Below the pieces are notes generated by a model. That model was not told the DNA's origin. It was given only the letters and a program-made list of their open reading frames with translations, and ran no database searches. A stretch of 64,000 nt of DNA from Neisseriales bacterium (GTDB lineage: Bacteria > Pseudomonadota > Gammaproteobacteria > Burkholderiales > Q3-R57-64). The stretch lies in NCBI GenBank assembly GCA_016699915.1, contig CP064990.1, positions 620,001 through 684,000 on the forward strand, written 5' to 3'. Position 1 is the first letter of the stretch; each line of letters opens with the position of its first letter. The position numbers were made by a program, and so were the translations under genes. This document shows positions 29,907 to 39,472 of the stretch, one piece after another.

Positions 29907-30776
29907 ATGCATACGTTATCCATAAAACCAGCGAAAAAATTACCGTGCCGTTTGCCGAATCAAGCAACGCGCATTAAAATTAGACAGCTCACATATAGAC
30001 AAAATAAGCCCGCTGCACACCAACCTGTTCGAATACAAAAAATATTATCGGCATCCGGACTAGGTTCTAGGCGTCATATTGAAGCGGCCATATTTAATAA
30101 AGCTATCACAGTTAATGGACAAATCGCACAATTAGGTCAATGCATTACCCCATCTGATCACATTATGATGGACAATAAACCCGTGCGATTAATTTGGTCT
30201 GATACACTGCCGAGAATTATTCTTTACAACAAACCAGAAGGTGAAATCGTAACACGTAAAGACCCTAGTGGTCGTGTTAGTGTTTTTGATCGCCTGCCAC
30301 AAACAAAAAGTAGTCGCTGGATTAGCATTGGCAGGCTGGATTTAAATAGTTGCGGCTTATTGATCTTAACAACGCATGGAGGACTTGCACACCATTTCAT
30401 GCATCCTCGCTTTGAAATTGATAGGAAGTATGCGGTACGAGTGTTAGGTATCCTAACTGACGCACAAAAAAAACAGCTTTATCAAGGCATCATGTTACCA
30501 ACAGGACTTGCTCGTGTAGTAGCTATTCAAGAAGTAGCTCACCATAAACTAGGATCTGCTAATAAGTGGTATCACGTTACCTTAAAAGAGGGTAAAAACC
30601 GAGAAGTAAGAGCTTTATTTGCAGCCATTGGATTAACCGTTAGCCGTTTGATCCGAATACAATTTGGTCCAGTTGTATTGCCAACCCGCTTAAAGTGCGG
30701 TCAGTATCAAGAATTAAATGCTGTAGAAGTAGCAAATATTTTAAAATGGGCAAAATTTCCAATACACCGTGGATAA
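29907..30776 (+). CDS. rluB: 23S rRNA pseudouridine synthase, RluB-like
   Basis: RsuA-family enzyme; RluB modifies U2605 of 23S rRNA. The 289-residue product has a basic N-terminal extension of about 40 residues, an S4 RNA-binding domain (IQKILSASGLGSRRHIEAAI), LYNKPEGEIVTRKD and the catalytic segment SIGRLDLNSCGLLILTT with the nucleophilic Asp, then GKNREVRALFAAIGLTVSRL. RluE/F or RsuA are less likely given EGE at the KPEG motif and length. Follows proS by 28 bases. Confidence 0.87.
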   Translation: MHTLSIKPAKKLPCRLPNQATRIKIRQLTYRQNKPAAHQPVRIQKILSASGLGSRRHIEAAIFNKAITVNGQIAQLGQCITPSDHIMMDNKPVRLIWSDTLPRIILYNKPEGEIVTRKDPSGRVSVFDRLPQTKSSRWISIGRLDLNSCGLLILTTHGGLAHHFMHPRFEIDRKYAVRVLGILTDAQKKQLYQGIMLPTGLARVVAIQEVAHHKLGSANKWYHVTLKEGKNREVRALFAAIGLTVSRLIRIQFGPVVLPTRLKCGQYQELNAVEVANILKWAKFPIHRG

Positions 30777-30821
30777 CAGTTGGCTAATTAAACGTTGGAA
30801 TTTTTAAAATAATTGCTTGGG

Positions 30822-31301
30822 ATGAAAAATTACATTACAAAACGCGGCTGGCAAAAACTCTCCAGTGAGCTTTGTCAGTTAGTTCGCCATGAACGGCAAA
30901 AAATAGTCGAGCTAGTCAGTTGGGCAGCCAAAAACGGAGATCGCTCGGAAAACGGCGACTATTTATATGGGAAGAGTCGACTCAGAGAAATTGACCGACG
31001 CATTCGCTTTTTAAGCAAACAACTGGAAAATGCGGAAGTCGTGGAAACCACCCATCATCAAGATAATCCGCAAATTTTCTTTGGTGCAACCGTTACCATC
31101 CAACGTAATAATCAAACACTACAAACAGTCACTATTGTAGGCATTGATGAATCAGATGCTCAGCAAGGCTATATTAGTTGGATATCTCCACTTGCTCGTG
31201 CATTACTGCGAGCAAAAATAGGTGACTCAATACAGTTTAACGGTCCAAATGGTGCAGAAAACATCCAAATTATACAAGTATCCTACAACCCGACCATGTA
31301 A
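30822..31301 (+). CDS. greB: Transcription elongation factor GreB
   Basis: Rescues backtracked RNA polymerase by stimulating transcript cleavage through its coiled coil. The 159-residue product from the ATG at 30822 has KNYITKRGWQKLSSEL and the tip motif GDRSENGDYLYGKSRLREIDRRI, which carries the GreB-type acidic residues, and a C-terminal FKBP-like domain. A TTG nine bases earlier is possible but less likely. Note that a second Gre-type C-terminal domain occurs alone at 55.6 kb. Confidence 0.94.
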   Translation: MKNYITKRGWQKLSSELCQLVRHERQKIVELVSWAAKNGDRSENGDYLYGKSRLREIDRRIRFLSKQLENAEVVETTHHQDNPQIFFGATVTIQRNNQTLQTVTIVGIDESDAQQGYISWISPLARALLRAKIGDSIQFNGPNGAENIQIIQVSYNPTM

Positions 31302-31327
31302 CCTCAAAAAATTGGGCGCATCTATCA

Positions 31328-32506
31328 TTATGATAGACCAGCTTCTTGCCGTAAAATTAATGATCTATCTATTTTTTCCCACGAAAACTCAGGTTCTTCA
31401 CGACCAAAATGGCCGTAAACTGCTGTTTTTTTATAAATAGGACGTAATAAATCTAACATTTCAATAATTTTTTTAGGTCGTAAGTCAAAATGACGCTTAA
31501 CAAGCACCTCAATATCCTTAGAAGGAATGGCATTGGTTCCAAATGTATCAATAGCGATAGAAATTGGCTCGGCAATACCAATAGCATAAGATATTTGAAT
31601 CTGACATTGCCTAGCAAGCTTGGCCGCAACAATATTTTTTGCAATATAGCGACCCGCATAGGCCGCTGAGCGATCTACCTTCGTCGGATCCTTGCCTGAA
31701 AATGCTCCACCACCATGAGGTGCTGCAGCACCATAAGTATCCACCATGATTTTTCTTCCTGTTAAACCACAATCTCCATTAGGGCCACCCGTTACAAAAC
31801 GCCCCGTTGGATTAATAAAATATTTTGTTTGCTTTGTTAACATGTGCGGAGGCAATATAGGTTTGATGATTTCCTCAATGACTGCTTCTTTTAAGTCATC
31901 ATAAGCAATGTCTGGATCGTGCTGTGTGGATAATACAATTGTATCAATACGACTAGGCTGTCCTGTTTGCTGATCATATACGCAGGTAATCTGGCTTTTT
32001 GCATCGGGTCTTAGCCATGGTAAGCAACCATTTTTTCTAAGCTCCGCTTGACGCTGCATTAAACGATGCGCATAGTAGATTGAAAAAGGCATCAAGGTAG
32101 GCGTTTCATCGCAAGCATAACCAAACATGATGCCTTGATCACCCGCGCCTTGATCTAGATCAATGCCTTCTCCTTCATTAACACCTTGTGCTATATCTGT
32201 GGATTGTCCACCGTAACAGGGTATTATCTTGCAAGTCTGACTATCAAACCCTAACTCACTGTTATCATAGCCAATTAAACGGATCGTTTCGCGAACAATT
32301 GATTCATAATCGATCTTTGCTTTTGTAGTAATCTCACCTGCCAACACGACTAAATTTTTACTAACAAGTGTTTCGGCTGCCACACGCGCATAAAGGTCTT
32401 GGCTAATTGCATCATCTAAAATAGCATCAGAAATTTGATCGGCTATTTTATCGGGATGGCCTTCTGATACCGATTCAGATGTAAAAAAATATTCGCTCAT
32501 ATTCAC
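31328..32506 (-). CDS. metK: S-adenosylmethionine synthetase
   Basis: Makes SAM from methionine and ATP. The 392-residue product has SESVSEGHPDKIADQISDA, GAGDQGIMFGYA, GGPNGDCGLTGRKIMVDTYG and GGGAFSGKDPTKVDRSAAY, every conserved block. Convergent with greB, 26 bases apart. I found no SAM riboswitch in the short gap upstream, where dut precedes it on the same strand. Confidence 0.97.
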   Translation of the reverse strand: MNMSEYFFTSESVSEGHPDKIADQISDAILDDAISQDLYARVAAETLVSKNLVVLAGEITTKAKIDYESIVRETIRLIGYDNSELGFDSQTCKIIPCYGGQSTDIAQGVNEGEGIDLDQGAGDQGIMFGYACDETPTLMPFSIYYAHRLMQRQAELRKNGCLPWLRPDAKSQITCVYDQQTGQPSRIDTIVLSTQHDPDIAYDDLKEAVIEEIIKPILPPHMLTKQTKYFINPTGRFVTGGPNGDCGLTGRKIMVDTYGAAAPHGGGAFSGKDPTKVDRSAAYAGRYIAKNIVAAKLARQCQIQISYAIGIAEPISIAIDTFGTNAIPSKDIEVLVKRHFDLRPKKIIEMLDLLRPIYKKTAVYGHFGREEPEFSWEKIDRSLILRQEAGLS

Positions 32507-32551
32507 TTTTCATTTAAATAATGCTTATTTCAAAGATAAATAAAGCTAAAA

Positions 32552-33016
32552 TTAGCATATACCCGTACTACCAAAACCACCATCAGCTCGGTTACTTGGC
32601 AAAAAATCTTCCACAACATTAAAATGCACTTGAACAACAGGAACGACTACCAATTGTGCAATGCGTTCCATTGGGGATAACGTAAAGGCTTCTTGTCCAC
32701 GATTCCACACAGAAATAAAAATCTGTCCTTGGTAATCGGAATCAATCAAACCCACTAAATTACCCAGCACAATGCCATGTTTATGACCTAACCCAGAGCG
32801 AGGCAATATCAGTGCTGCTAGTCTTGCCTCAGCAAGATGGATCGCAATGCCTGTTGGCACTAAAATCGTTGTATTAGGTAAAAGCACAATTGACTGATCA
32901 ATCACCGCGTAAAGATCAAGTCCAGCGGAGCCGTCTGTAGCATAGCGTGGTAACTGATTACTTAGCCGCTTATCAAGAATTTTAAGGTCAACGCCAGTAC
33001 GGATTCGATCAATCAT
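32552..33016 (-). CDS. dut: dUTP diphosphatase
   Basis: Keeps uracil out of DNA by hydrolysing dUTP. The 154-residue product (ATG at 33016) has all five trimeric dUTPase motifs: GSAGLDLYA, PRSGLGHKHGIVLG, NLVGLIDSDYQG, RIAQLVVVPV and the C-terminal GGFGSTG that closes over the active site. A frame extension to 33046 adds ten residues not seen in the family. The common partner coaBC (dfp) is not adjacent. Confidence 0.95.
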   Translation of the reverse strand: MIDRIRTGVDLKILDKRLSNQLPRYATDGSAGLDLYAVIDQSIVLLPNTTILVPTGIAIHLAEARLAALILPRSGLGHKHGIVLGNLVGLIDSDYQGQIFISVWNRGQEAFTLSPMERIAQLVVVPVVQVHFNVVEDFLPSNRADGGFGSTGIC

Positions 33017-33182
33017 ATAGAAATGACATAACGATTGATCATGCAATTTTGCATATGAATTAGAGCCATTTTTTTAATTAATCAACACAGTAAAATAAGT
33101 TCTTGCTATGCGTTACACAATCCAATAGACAACCATCGTTGAGTCTACTATACTTCGGCGCCTCTAATCAAGGAAGTGAATT

Positions 33183-35255
33183 GTGCATACCACCATATTA
33201 CCCGTCCCACCGGAAGCCTCCTATCGCGAACTGACTTGGCGTGGTATGTTGCTCGCTGCAGTCATGACAGCTATTTTCACTGCTTCAGATGTCTATCTTG
33301 GCCTTAAAATTGGCTTAACTTCCTCTTCTGCTATTCCTGCTGCTGTCATTTCGATGGCTGTACTAAGTTCATTTGCTGGCTCCAATATTCTCGAAAACAA
33401 TATGGTTCAAACACAAGCTTCAGCAGCAGGGACACAATCACGTATTATTTTTGCGTTACCAGCATTAATCATGATTGGCTACTGGAAAAATTTTTCCTTT
33501 CTTGAAACAACTCTCATTGCATTGGCTGGTGGCATGTTAGGCGTGGTATTTTCTATCCCATTACGACGCGCCCTCGTCGTCAATAGTCAACTACCTTATC
33601 CAGAAGGCGTAGCAGCAGCAGAAATTTTAAAAGTAGGTAGCGCTATCCGAGAAAGTCATACGAAAAATCATACGCAATCCACTGACAAACCACGTGATAT
33701 TCAGGATATTCTTTCAGGTAGTTTATTTGCCGCTATCATTAACTTATTAACAACAGGATTACAGCTTTTATCAGGAAGTTGCGCTTATTGGATTCACACA
33801 AGTTATGGCGGTATGTTTCAGTTATCAGCTGGTTTTTCATTGGCAATGACTGGCGCAGGCTACCTCATTGGTGCTACAACAGGTTTATCAATATTCATTG
33901 GATTATTGTTGGGTTGGGGCATCATTTTGCCTTATTTGACTGCCACAACACCTGTTCCAACAAATTTTTCATCAAACCTGCCCGCTTTTGCAATGATGCT
34001 TTGGCAAACAAAAGCACGTTTAATTGGTGCGGGTGTCATGACAGTTGGTGCGTTATGGACGATTATTGCTCTATTCAAACCATTGATGGATGGATTGCAA
34101 ACTTCTTTTCGTGCCAAACGAAAAACCGATGCAATCCATAACATTAGAACAGAACAAGATCTATCATCTAGTACGATGATTGGCATCATAACAATAGCAC
34201 TAATCATATTAACTGGGGCGTTTTATTGTTTTGCTGCTGATATATCGACCAACCCAACAAAATTAGTATTATTAATCAGCTCATCTATTCTTTTTACTTT
34301 TGTGATAGGTTTTTTAGTTGCTTCAGTTTGTGGCTATATGGCTGGTGTTTTTGGTTCATCTGGTAGCCCTATTTCAGGTATTGCTATCATCGCTATTATG
34401 GGTGCATCGTTGTTATTACTGGCTGTAGGACATATTACTGGGCTCACAAAAACGGATGCAGGAATACATTTTGCGATGGCTTTAGCAATTTTTATCACCA
34501 GCGTTATTATTACGATTGCTTGTATTGCCAATGATAATCTTCAGGATCTCAATACAGGATATTTAGTCGGCGCCACACCGTGGCGGCAGCAAGTAGCATT
34601 ACTAATTGGCTGCGCTATTGGTTCACTTGTTATTGCACCGATCATGCAATTAGTTTATCAAGCTTATGGTTTTATCGGAGCTATGCCAAGACCAAATATG
34701 GATCTTTCGCAAGCTTTAATTGCCCCACAAGCCACACTCGTTAGCATCATTGCAACAGGTATCTTCAACGGAACAATTGCTTGGAAAATGATTTACATCG
34801 GGGTCGGTATGGGCGTTGTCCTACTATTCATTGATCACTTACTAAAAAAATTCACCCGTTTTCACTTACCACCTTTAGCTGTCGGTATCGGTTTATACTT
34901 ACCACCAAGCGTTGAAATGCCACTTGTTATTGGCGCGGTTCTGGGCTGCTTGATTGATTACATATTACGAAAAAAATTACCTAGCAACGATACACAAAGC
35001 GCTATACGCATAAAACAAGTAAATCGACGAGGCACACTACTTGCTTCAGGCCTTATTGTAGGGGAAAGCATAGTGGGCGTATTCATGGCTATCATCATTG
35101 TTGCCAGTGTTGCGCAAGGCGGATCCGATGCACCATTATCTTTATTGCCCTATTTAGGAGGTGATACATACCGACCCATTGCAGAGTGGCTAGGGCTAAG
35201 CGTTTTTATTATTTCTTGCATTATTTTTGTCAGAAAAATTATTGTAATAAAATAA
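33183..35255 (+). CDS. OPT-family oligopeptide transporter
   Basis: A 690-residue integral membrane protein of the oligopeptide transporter superfamily, proton-coupled importers of peptides or metal chelates. It has about 15 hydrophobic segments, an early YRELTWRGMLLAAVMTAIFT, YLGLKIGLTSSSAIPAAVIS, NNMVQTQASAAGTQ, LPYPEGVAAAEIL and FGSSGSPISGIAI. GTG start at 33183 with AAGGAAG 7-13 bases upstream. Peptide uptake fits a host-associated, amino-acid-scavenging life style; substrate is not determined by sequence. Confidence 0.9.
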   Translation: MHTTILPVPPEASYRELTWRGMLLAAVMTAIFTASDVYLGLKIGLTSSSAIPAAVISMAVLSSFAGSNILENNMVQTQASAAGTQSRIIFALPALIMIGYWKNFSFLETTLIALAGGMLGVVFSIPLRRALVVNSQLPYPEGVAAAEILKVGSAIRESHTKNHTQSTDKPRDIQDILSGSLFAAIINLLTTGLQLLSGSCAYWIHTSYGGMFQLSAGFSLAMTGAGYLIGATTGLSIFIGLLLGWGIILPYLTATTPVPTNFSSNLPAFAMMLWQTKARLIGAGVMTVGALWTIIALFKPLMDGLQTSFRAKRKTDAIHNIRTEQDLSSSTMIGIITIALIILTGAFYCFAADISTNPTKLVLLISSSILFTFVIGFLVASVCGYMAGVFGSSGSPISGIAIIAIMGASLLLLAVGHITGLTKTDAGIHFAMALAIFITSVIITIACIANDNLQDLNTGYLVGATPWRQQVALLIGCAIGSLVIAPIMQLVYQAYGFIGAMPRPNMDLSQALIAPQATLVSIIATGIFNGTIAWKMIYIGVGMGVVLLFIDHLLKKFTRFHLPPLAVGIGLYLPPSVEMPLVIGAVLGCLIDYILRKKLPSNDTQSAIRIKQVNRRGTLLASGLIVGESIVGVFMAIIIVASVAQGGSDAPLSLLPYLGGDTYRPIAEWLGLSVFIISCIIFVRKIIVIK

Positions 35256-35326
35256 ATCTGATTTTAGACCATAGGTATTTTTTTCGTAATCCCTCAATCT
35301 AATGAATGCTACTCAACAGCAGCTTA

Positions 35327-36466
35327 TCAACATGGTAAACTCATACAATCGGAATGATGTTTTTCGAAAGTACGCATATATCGCAACTCGTCAATTGGTA
35401 CTTTGATGAGTGCTGCGGCTTTATTTTCATCAATATAGCCCTCGCCCAAAGCACGAAACACTAATTGCTCAAAAAACTGCGTTGTCTCTACGGGATACGC
35501 ATCGCCAGGCTCTTGAATATGCCAACCATTGATTTTAAATTGACGTAATTGTCTATTAAATGCACTAACAGGCAAAATCTCTAAAGCTTTGGCTCGATAT
35601 AAAGTCGCCATCATACTGATACCAAATTTTTTCTTAATTAGCATCAGTTCACTTAATTCAATATGTTTGCGATAAGTACCTAGTATTTGTTTGGCTGGCT
35701 GGCTCGGTAGCAAAAAAGCACCCGCAAAATAGTGGCATGCTAATTCCTCATCCACGGCAGGATCCAATCGATTAGCTAATATAAGGTGACCCAATTCATA
35801 GGCTAACGTGAAACGCTGGTGGTCACCAGGCCAATTGCGATCAACCACAATAATAGGCGTTTGGCCAATCCAAGCAGTTAAACCATCAAATTTCTTATAA
35901 CTTGTTTCGTCCATATGAGTGGTTATCACTCGAATGCCATGGCTTTCTAAGATATCAACAAAGTGCATAATATCAACTAAACCCAATGCCCAATATTGGC
36001 GAATTTTATAGGTAACTTGCTCAATATCACGCAATGCAGTAATGCGTTTAGGCAAACGAAGTGGCAAACTAAAAGGGATAATGGGAACCGATGGAAAGAG
36101 GCGCTCTAAATCAATACGTTCTTCAACTTGACTAATAATATCCCATTGAATTGCTTCTAATCGTTTCTTCGAAAGACGGTAGCGGGTACGATATTTCACT
36201 GCTTGCAAAGTAATTTTTTGAGGCAAAAAGAAATAGGTGGGACATACACCCAATGCATCGGCTAGCTTTGCGACGACTGAAGAAGAAGGATTAACTCCTT
36301 CGTCTTCGTAACGTTTGATCGCAGCATGCGTCAAACCAATACGATTACCCAATGCACGCAAAGAAAAACCAGCAGACTTTCTAGCACGTCGTAACCGCCA
36401 CCCTACAACTGCCCCACCCCATTTTTGATCTCTCTCAAAAAGCTCTTGTTGAGAAACCCGGTACAT
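35327..36466 (-). CDS. XRE-type regulator fused to an ImmA/IrrE-like domain with altered zinc motif
   Basis: N-terminal helix-turn-helix (LRRARKSAGFSLRALGNRIGLTHAAIKRYEDEG region, about residues 25-70) followed by an ImmA/IrrE metallopeptidase-like domain (about 180-280). Such proteins are often antitoxin, phage or stress regulators that cleave a repressor. The expected HELGH reads YELGH: the first zinc-binding His is Tyr at residue 223 (codon TAT, plus-strand 35798-35800), one transition from His. The following E, H and the EELACHYFAGAFLLP helix are kept. It may be a non-proteolytic regulator. A MIYT extension to 36478 is possible. Convergent with the OPT gene. Confidence 0.85.
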   Translation of the reverse strand: MYRVSQQELFERDQKWGGAVVGWRLRRARKSAGFSLRALGNRIGLTHAAIKRYEDEGVNPSSSVVAKLADALGVCPTYFFLPQKITLQAVKYRTRYRLSKKRLEAIQWDIISQVEERIDLERLFPSVPIIPFSLPLRLPKRITALRDIEQVTYKIRQYWALGLVDIMHFVDILESHGIRVITTHMDETSYKKFDGLTAWIGQTPIIVVDRNWPGDHQRFTLAYELGHLILANRLDPAVDEELACHYFAGAFLLPSQPAKQILGTYRKHIELSELMLIKKKFGISMMATLYRAKALEILPVSAFNRQLRQFKINGWHIQEPGDAYPVETTQFFEQLVFRALGEGYIDENKAAALIKVPIDELRYMRTFEKHHSDCMSLPC

Positions 36467-36558
36467 TGTATATATCACCCCAAAACGATCATCCTGACTT
36501 TATTATCGTAAAGTCAGTCACTCATCCTTACATCAGCATTACACTACATACAAAAAGA

Positions 36559-36646
36559 TGGTGCCCGAGACCAGAATCGAACTGGTACGACTTTTTAAGT
36601 CGACGGATTTTAAGTCCGTTGTGTCTACCTGTTCCACCACTCGGGC
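36559..36646 (-). tRNA. tRNA-Leu (TAA)
   Basis: Minus-strand cloverleaf with acceptor GCCCGAG/CTCGGGC, anticodon loop CTTAAAA (anticodon TAA), a long variable arm as expected of leucine tRNA, T-loop TTCGATT and encoded CCA. Last gene of the tRNA-Gly-Cys-Leu operon that follows uvrC-pgsA, the same order as E. coli glyW-cysT-leuZ. Confidence 0.97.
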
Positions 36647-36676
36647 TACTCATCAACTGCATGATCTACCCATAAC

Positions 36677-36750
36677 TGGAGGCGGGAGTCGGAATCGAAC
36701 CGGCGTAGACGGCTTTGCAGGCCGCTGCATAACCACTTTGCTACCCCGCC
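36677..36750 (-). tRNA. tRNA-Cys (GCA)
   Basis: Acceptor GGCGGGG pairs with TCCCGCC (one G-U), anticodon loop CTGCAAA with anticodon GCA, discriminator U and encoded CCA. Middle gene of the three-tRNA operon. Confidence 0.97.
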
Positions 36751-36792
36751 ATTTTATCGTGACGCTTTAAGTGCATGACTATATGCGGGAAA

Positions 36793-36868
36793 TGGAGCGG
36801 GAAACGAGTCTCGAACTCGCGACCTCAACCTTGGCAAGGTTGCGCTCTACCAACTGAGCTATTCCCGC
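36793..36868 (-). tRNA. tRNA-Gly (GCC)
   Basis: Acceptor GCGGGAA/TTCCCGC, anticodon GCC within TTGCCAA, T-loop TTCGAGA, discriminator U and encoded CCA. First gene of the operon; a consensus promoter lies just upstream, before the end of pgsA. Confidence 0.97.
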
Positions 36869-36888
36869 ACAAACTCCAATCATCTTTG

Positions 36889-36916
36889 ATTATAAAGCCT
36901 TATATAACACTGTCAA
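36889..36916 (-). promoter_or_regulatory. Consensus sigma-70 promoter of the tRNA-Gly-Cys-Leu operon
   Basis: On the minus strand TTGACA (36916-36911) and TATAAT (36894-36889) are both perfect consensus hexamers, separated by 16 bases. It lies in the 61-bp gap between pgsA and tRNA-Gly, so the tRNAs can be transcribed independently of uvrC-pgsA. Confidence 0.8.
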
Positions 36917-36929
36917 CTATTGAAATAGA

Positions 36930-37505
36930 CTATTTAACTTGATCAAACGATTCACGAATAGCAATATTTAAATAAAATAACATTGACCCTATCGTGAGCA
37001 AAACAGCAATCCACATCAAAATATTACCTAACAACAGCGTTGGAACAAATGGAAGAAGCGGATTCGCCCAAAGGAGTACTACTATAGCTGTAATCTGCAT
37101 CGCTGTTTTAAATTTGCCGATCCAATGCACAGCAACGCTTTTTTGTTGTCCGATTTGCGCCATCCATTCTCTTAACGCGGATACTGCAATTTCCCGACTG
37201 ATAATAATCATCGCCAACACTGCAGGCATTCGCCCAAAATCAACCAATAAGGTTAACGCTACGACAATCATACATTTATCTGCTACCGGGTCTAAAAAGG
37301 CTCCAAATGCTGAAGATTGTCCTAATTTACGCGCCAAAAAACCGTCCAACCAGTCGGTGAATCCAGCAACACCAAATAGCAGCACGCTGATACCATTTTT
37401 TGTTGCTTCCAGCAATAATGTGTCAGGTATATAGAATATCGCAACAAATGCAGGTAATAGCGCAATGCGTAGCCAAGTTAATATATTGGGAATGCTCAAC
37501 AACAT
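36930..37505 (-). CDS. pgsA: CDP-diacylglycerol--glycerol-3-phosphate 3-phosphatidyltransferase
   Basis: Commits CDP-diacylglycerol to phosphatidylglycerol and cardiolipin. The 191-residue membrane protein starts with LLSIPNILTWLRIALLP and holds the CDP-alcohol phosphotransferase motif DWLDGFLARKLG...GAFLDPVADK (spread over residues about 51-78) with the catalytic aspartates, plus about four further hydrophobic segments. Follows uvrC by 59 bases and precedes the tRNA operon, a widely conserved arrangement. Confidence 0.95.
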   Translation of the reverse strand: MLLSIPNILTWLRIALLPAFVAIFYIPDTLLLEATKNGISVLLFGVAGFTDWLDGFLARKLGQSSAFGAFLDPVADKCMIVVALTLLVDFGRMPAVLAMIIISREIAVSALREWMAQIGQQKSVAVHWIGKFKTAMQITAIVVLLWANPLLPFVPTLLLGNILMWIAVLLTIGSMLFYLNIAIRESFDQVK

Positions 37506-37564
37506 AGTATTAGCTCATGAATGTTAATTTCAAGATAAGCAAGTCTATCTTAATTTCGTTGCAC

Positions 37565-39391
37565 TTACTCATGTAAAGCTTGATAAATTTTTTCAGCCAG
37601 AGCATGACCAATTTGATTGATTTGTGCAATATCTTCAACGCTCGCCGCTGTAACACCTTTGAGTCCTTCAAAATGAGTGAGCAATAATTGCCTGCGTTTT
37701 GGACCAATACCCACTATATTTTCTAGGCAAGAAGTACGTCTTGCCATTGCACGACGGCGACGGTGAGCACCCACTGCAAATCGGTGCGCTTCATCACGAA
37801 TCAATTGAAGTAGTAAAAAACCTAAGTGATCCGCTGGCAACTGTACTGTTTGGCAACGATAGGACAAAATAAGCCGTTCTTTACCCACTTCTCTGTTTTC
37901 AGCTTTAGCAATACCGATCACGGGCAACTTCAACGATAATGCTTGCAATACTTCAAGAGCAACAGCAACTTGACCTTGCCCACCATCGATAAGTATGGCG
38001 TCTGGGTATGATGTATTCTCTTGAATGGGTCGCGCATAGCGCCTCTGTAATACTTCCCGCATTGCTCCATAATCATCTCCAGACTTGGCGTTACAAATAC
38101 GATAAGAGCGGTATTCGGATCGCTGCATTTGTCGGCGATCATACACAACGCAAGAAGCCATCGTTGCTTCGCCTTGTGTATGACTCACATCAAAACATTC
38201 GATACGCTCAAGTGGGTATATCCCCAGGATCGCTTGCAACGCATCATGCTTTGCCTGTGCAGTAGCAGTATGTTGCTGCTTTTGTGTCAAAGCTAATCGG
38301 ATATTCTTTTCAGCCATTTGCAACCAAACTAATTTTTCTCCCCTTGGGCGAGAAATAAATAAGCAATGTTTATTAACATCTTGGATCAGGTAGTCTTGCA
38401 AACAATTGCTTGGCGCATAACGAAGCACCACTTTATCCGGTAAGGGGTAACGGGTATAGTGTTGCATTAAAAATACCTCCGTCACAGTACGCTCATCAAC
38501 CATGTTAGCGTGAAGTGGAAAAAAATTTTTATCGCCTAAGTGATTTCCATTACGGATCATCACTAGATTAATACCTGTCAATTGGCCTTCTGATGCAACG
38601 GCAATAACATCCACCTGGCTCACTACATTGTGGCTTGATATAAACTGCTTGGCTTGGATTGTGGTTAGTGCTTGGATTTGATTACGCAATCTTGTTGCCT
38701 CCTCAAAAATCAATTGATTAGCAGCTAGATGCATACGTTTTGATAAATCGCTCACCAATTTTTTTGTATGACCCGACAAAAATAGAGCGGCATCCCGCAC
38801 AGCATGTTGGTAAGCTGAATGCGTAATCTTATTGGTACATGGTGCTGAGCAATATTTAATTTGGTAAAGTAAACAAGGACGTGAACGATTTTTAAAAACG
38901 GTATCATGACAAGTCCGTAATTGGAAAACACGTTGCAAAACTTCCATACTGGTACGTGCTGCTGTGCTGTGGGGAAAAGGCCCAAAATACTGATGGCACT
39001 TATTAGGCGTATCCCGGCAATAAGATAATTGCGGCCATTCATGGGAAGACAACCTCAGATAGGGGTAGCTTTTGTCGTCCCGAAATAAAATGTTATAACG
39101 CGGTAAAAGTGATTGAATCAACTGATACTCTAATAGTAGAGCTTCAGTCTCTGATCTTGTTACCGTTGTATCAATCCCACCAACATGTTGCATCATGTGG
39201 CCGATACGAGGAGATAAGGTATGATATTGGAAGTAACTTTTAACGCGTCGCTTCAAATCGACAGCTTTGCCAACATAAAGTACCTTGCCTGCTTTGCTGA
39301 GCATTCGATATACACCAGGTAAATGCGGTAAGCTTTCAGCGTATTGCCTCAAGGGTAAAAGAGCACTTGGCAAACTATTTTTTGATTTCAA
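37565..39391 (-). CDS. uvrC: Excinuclease ABC subunit C
   Basis: Makes the dual incisions in nucleotide excision repair. The 608-residue product has the GIY-YIG domain (LPHLPGVYRMLSKAGKVLYV), a UVR region near 205-240, the C-terminal nuclease core (IECFDVSHTQGEATMASCVV, DAILIDGGQGQ, DEAHRFAVGAHRRRR) and helix-hairpin-helix repeats (LENIVGIGPKRRQLLLTHF). Full length. Divergent from guaB; the promoters must lie in the roughly 80 bp between them. Confidence 0.96.
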   Translation of the reverse strand: MKSKNSLPSALLPLRQYAESLPHLPGVYRMLSKAGKVLYVGKAVDLKRRVKSYFQYHTLSPRIGHMMQHVGGIDTTVTRSETEALLLEYQLIQSLLPRYNILFRDDKSYPYLRLSSHEWPQLSYCRDTPNKCHQYFGPFPHSTAARTSMEVLQRVFQLRTCHDTVFKNRSRPCLLYQIKYCSAPCTNKITHSAYQHAVRDAALFLSGHTKKLVSDLSKRMHLAANQLIFEEATRLRNQIQALTTIQAKQFISSHNVVSQVDVIAVASEGQLTGINLVMIRNGNHLGDKNFFPLHANMVDERTVTEVFLMQHYTRYPLPDKVVLRYAPSNCLQDYLIQDVNKHCLFISRPRGEKLVWLQMAEKNIRLALTQKQQHTATAQAKHDALQAILGIYPLERIECFDVSHTQGEATMASCVVYDRRQMQRSEYRSYRICNAKSGDDYGAMREVLQRRYARPIQENTSYPDAILIDGGQGQVAVALEVLQALSLKLPVIGIAKAENREVGKERLILSYRCQTVQLPADHLGFLLLQLIRDEAHRFAVGAHRRRRAMARRTSCLENIVGIGPKRRQLLLTHFEGLKGVTAASVEDIAQINQIGHALAEKIYQALHE

Positions 39392-39472
39392 GGATCACGA
39401 TCCAATTGATTGGGTAGCCATATCCACAGTATAATACGGAGTCTTTATTATGACATCTATAGGGCTTTGGTG

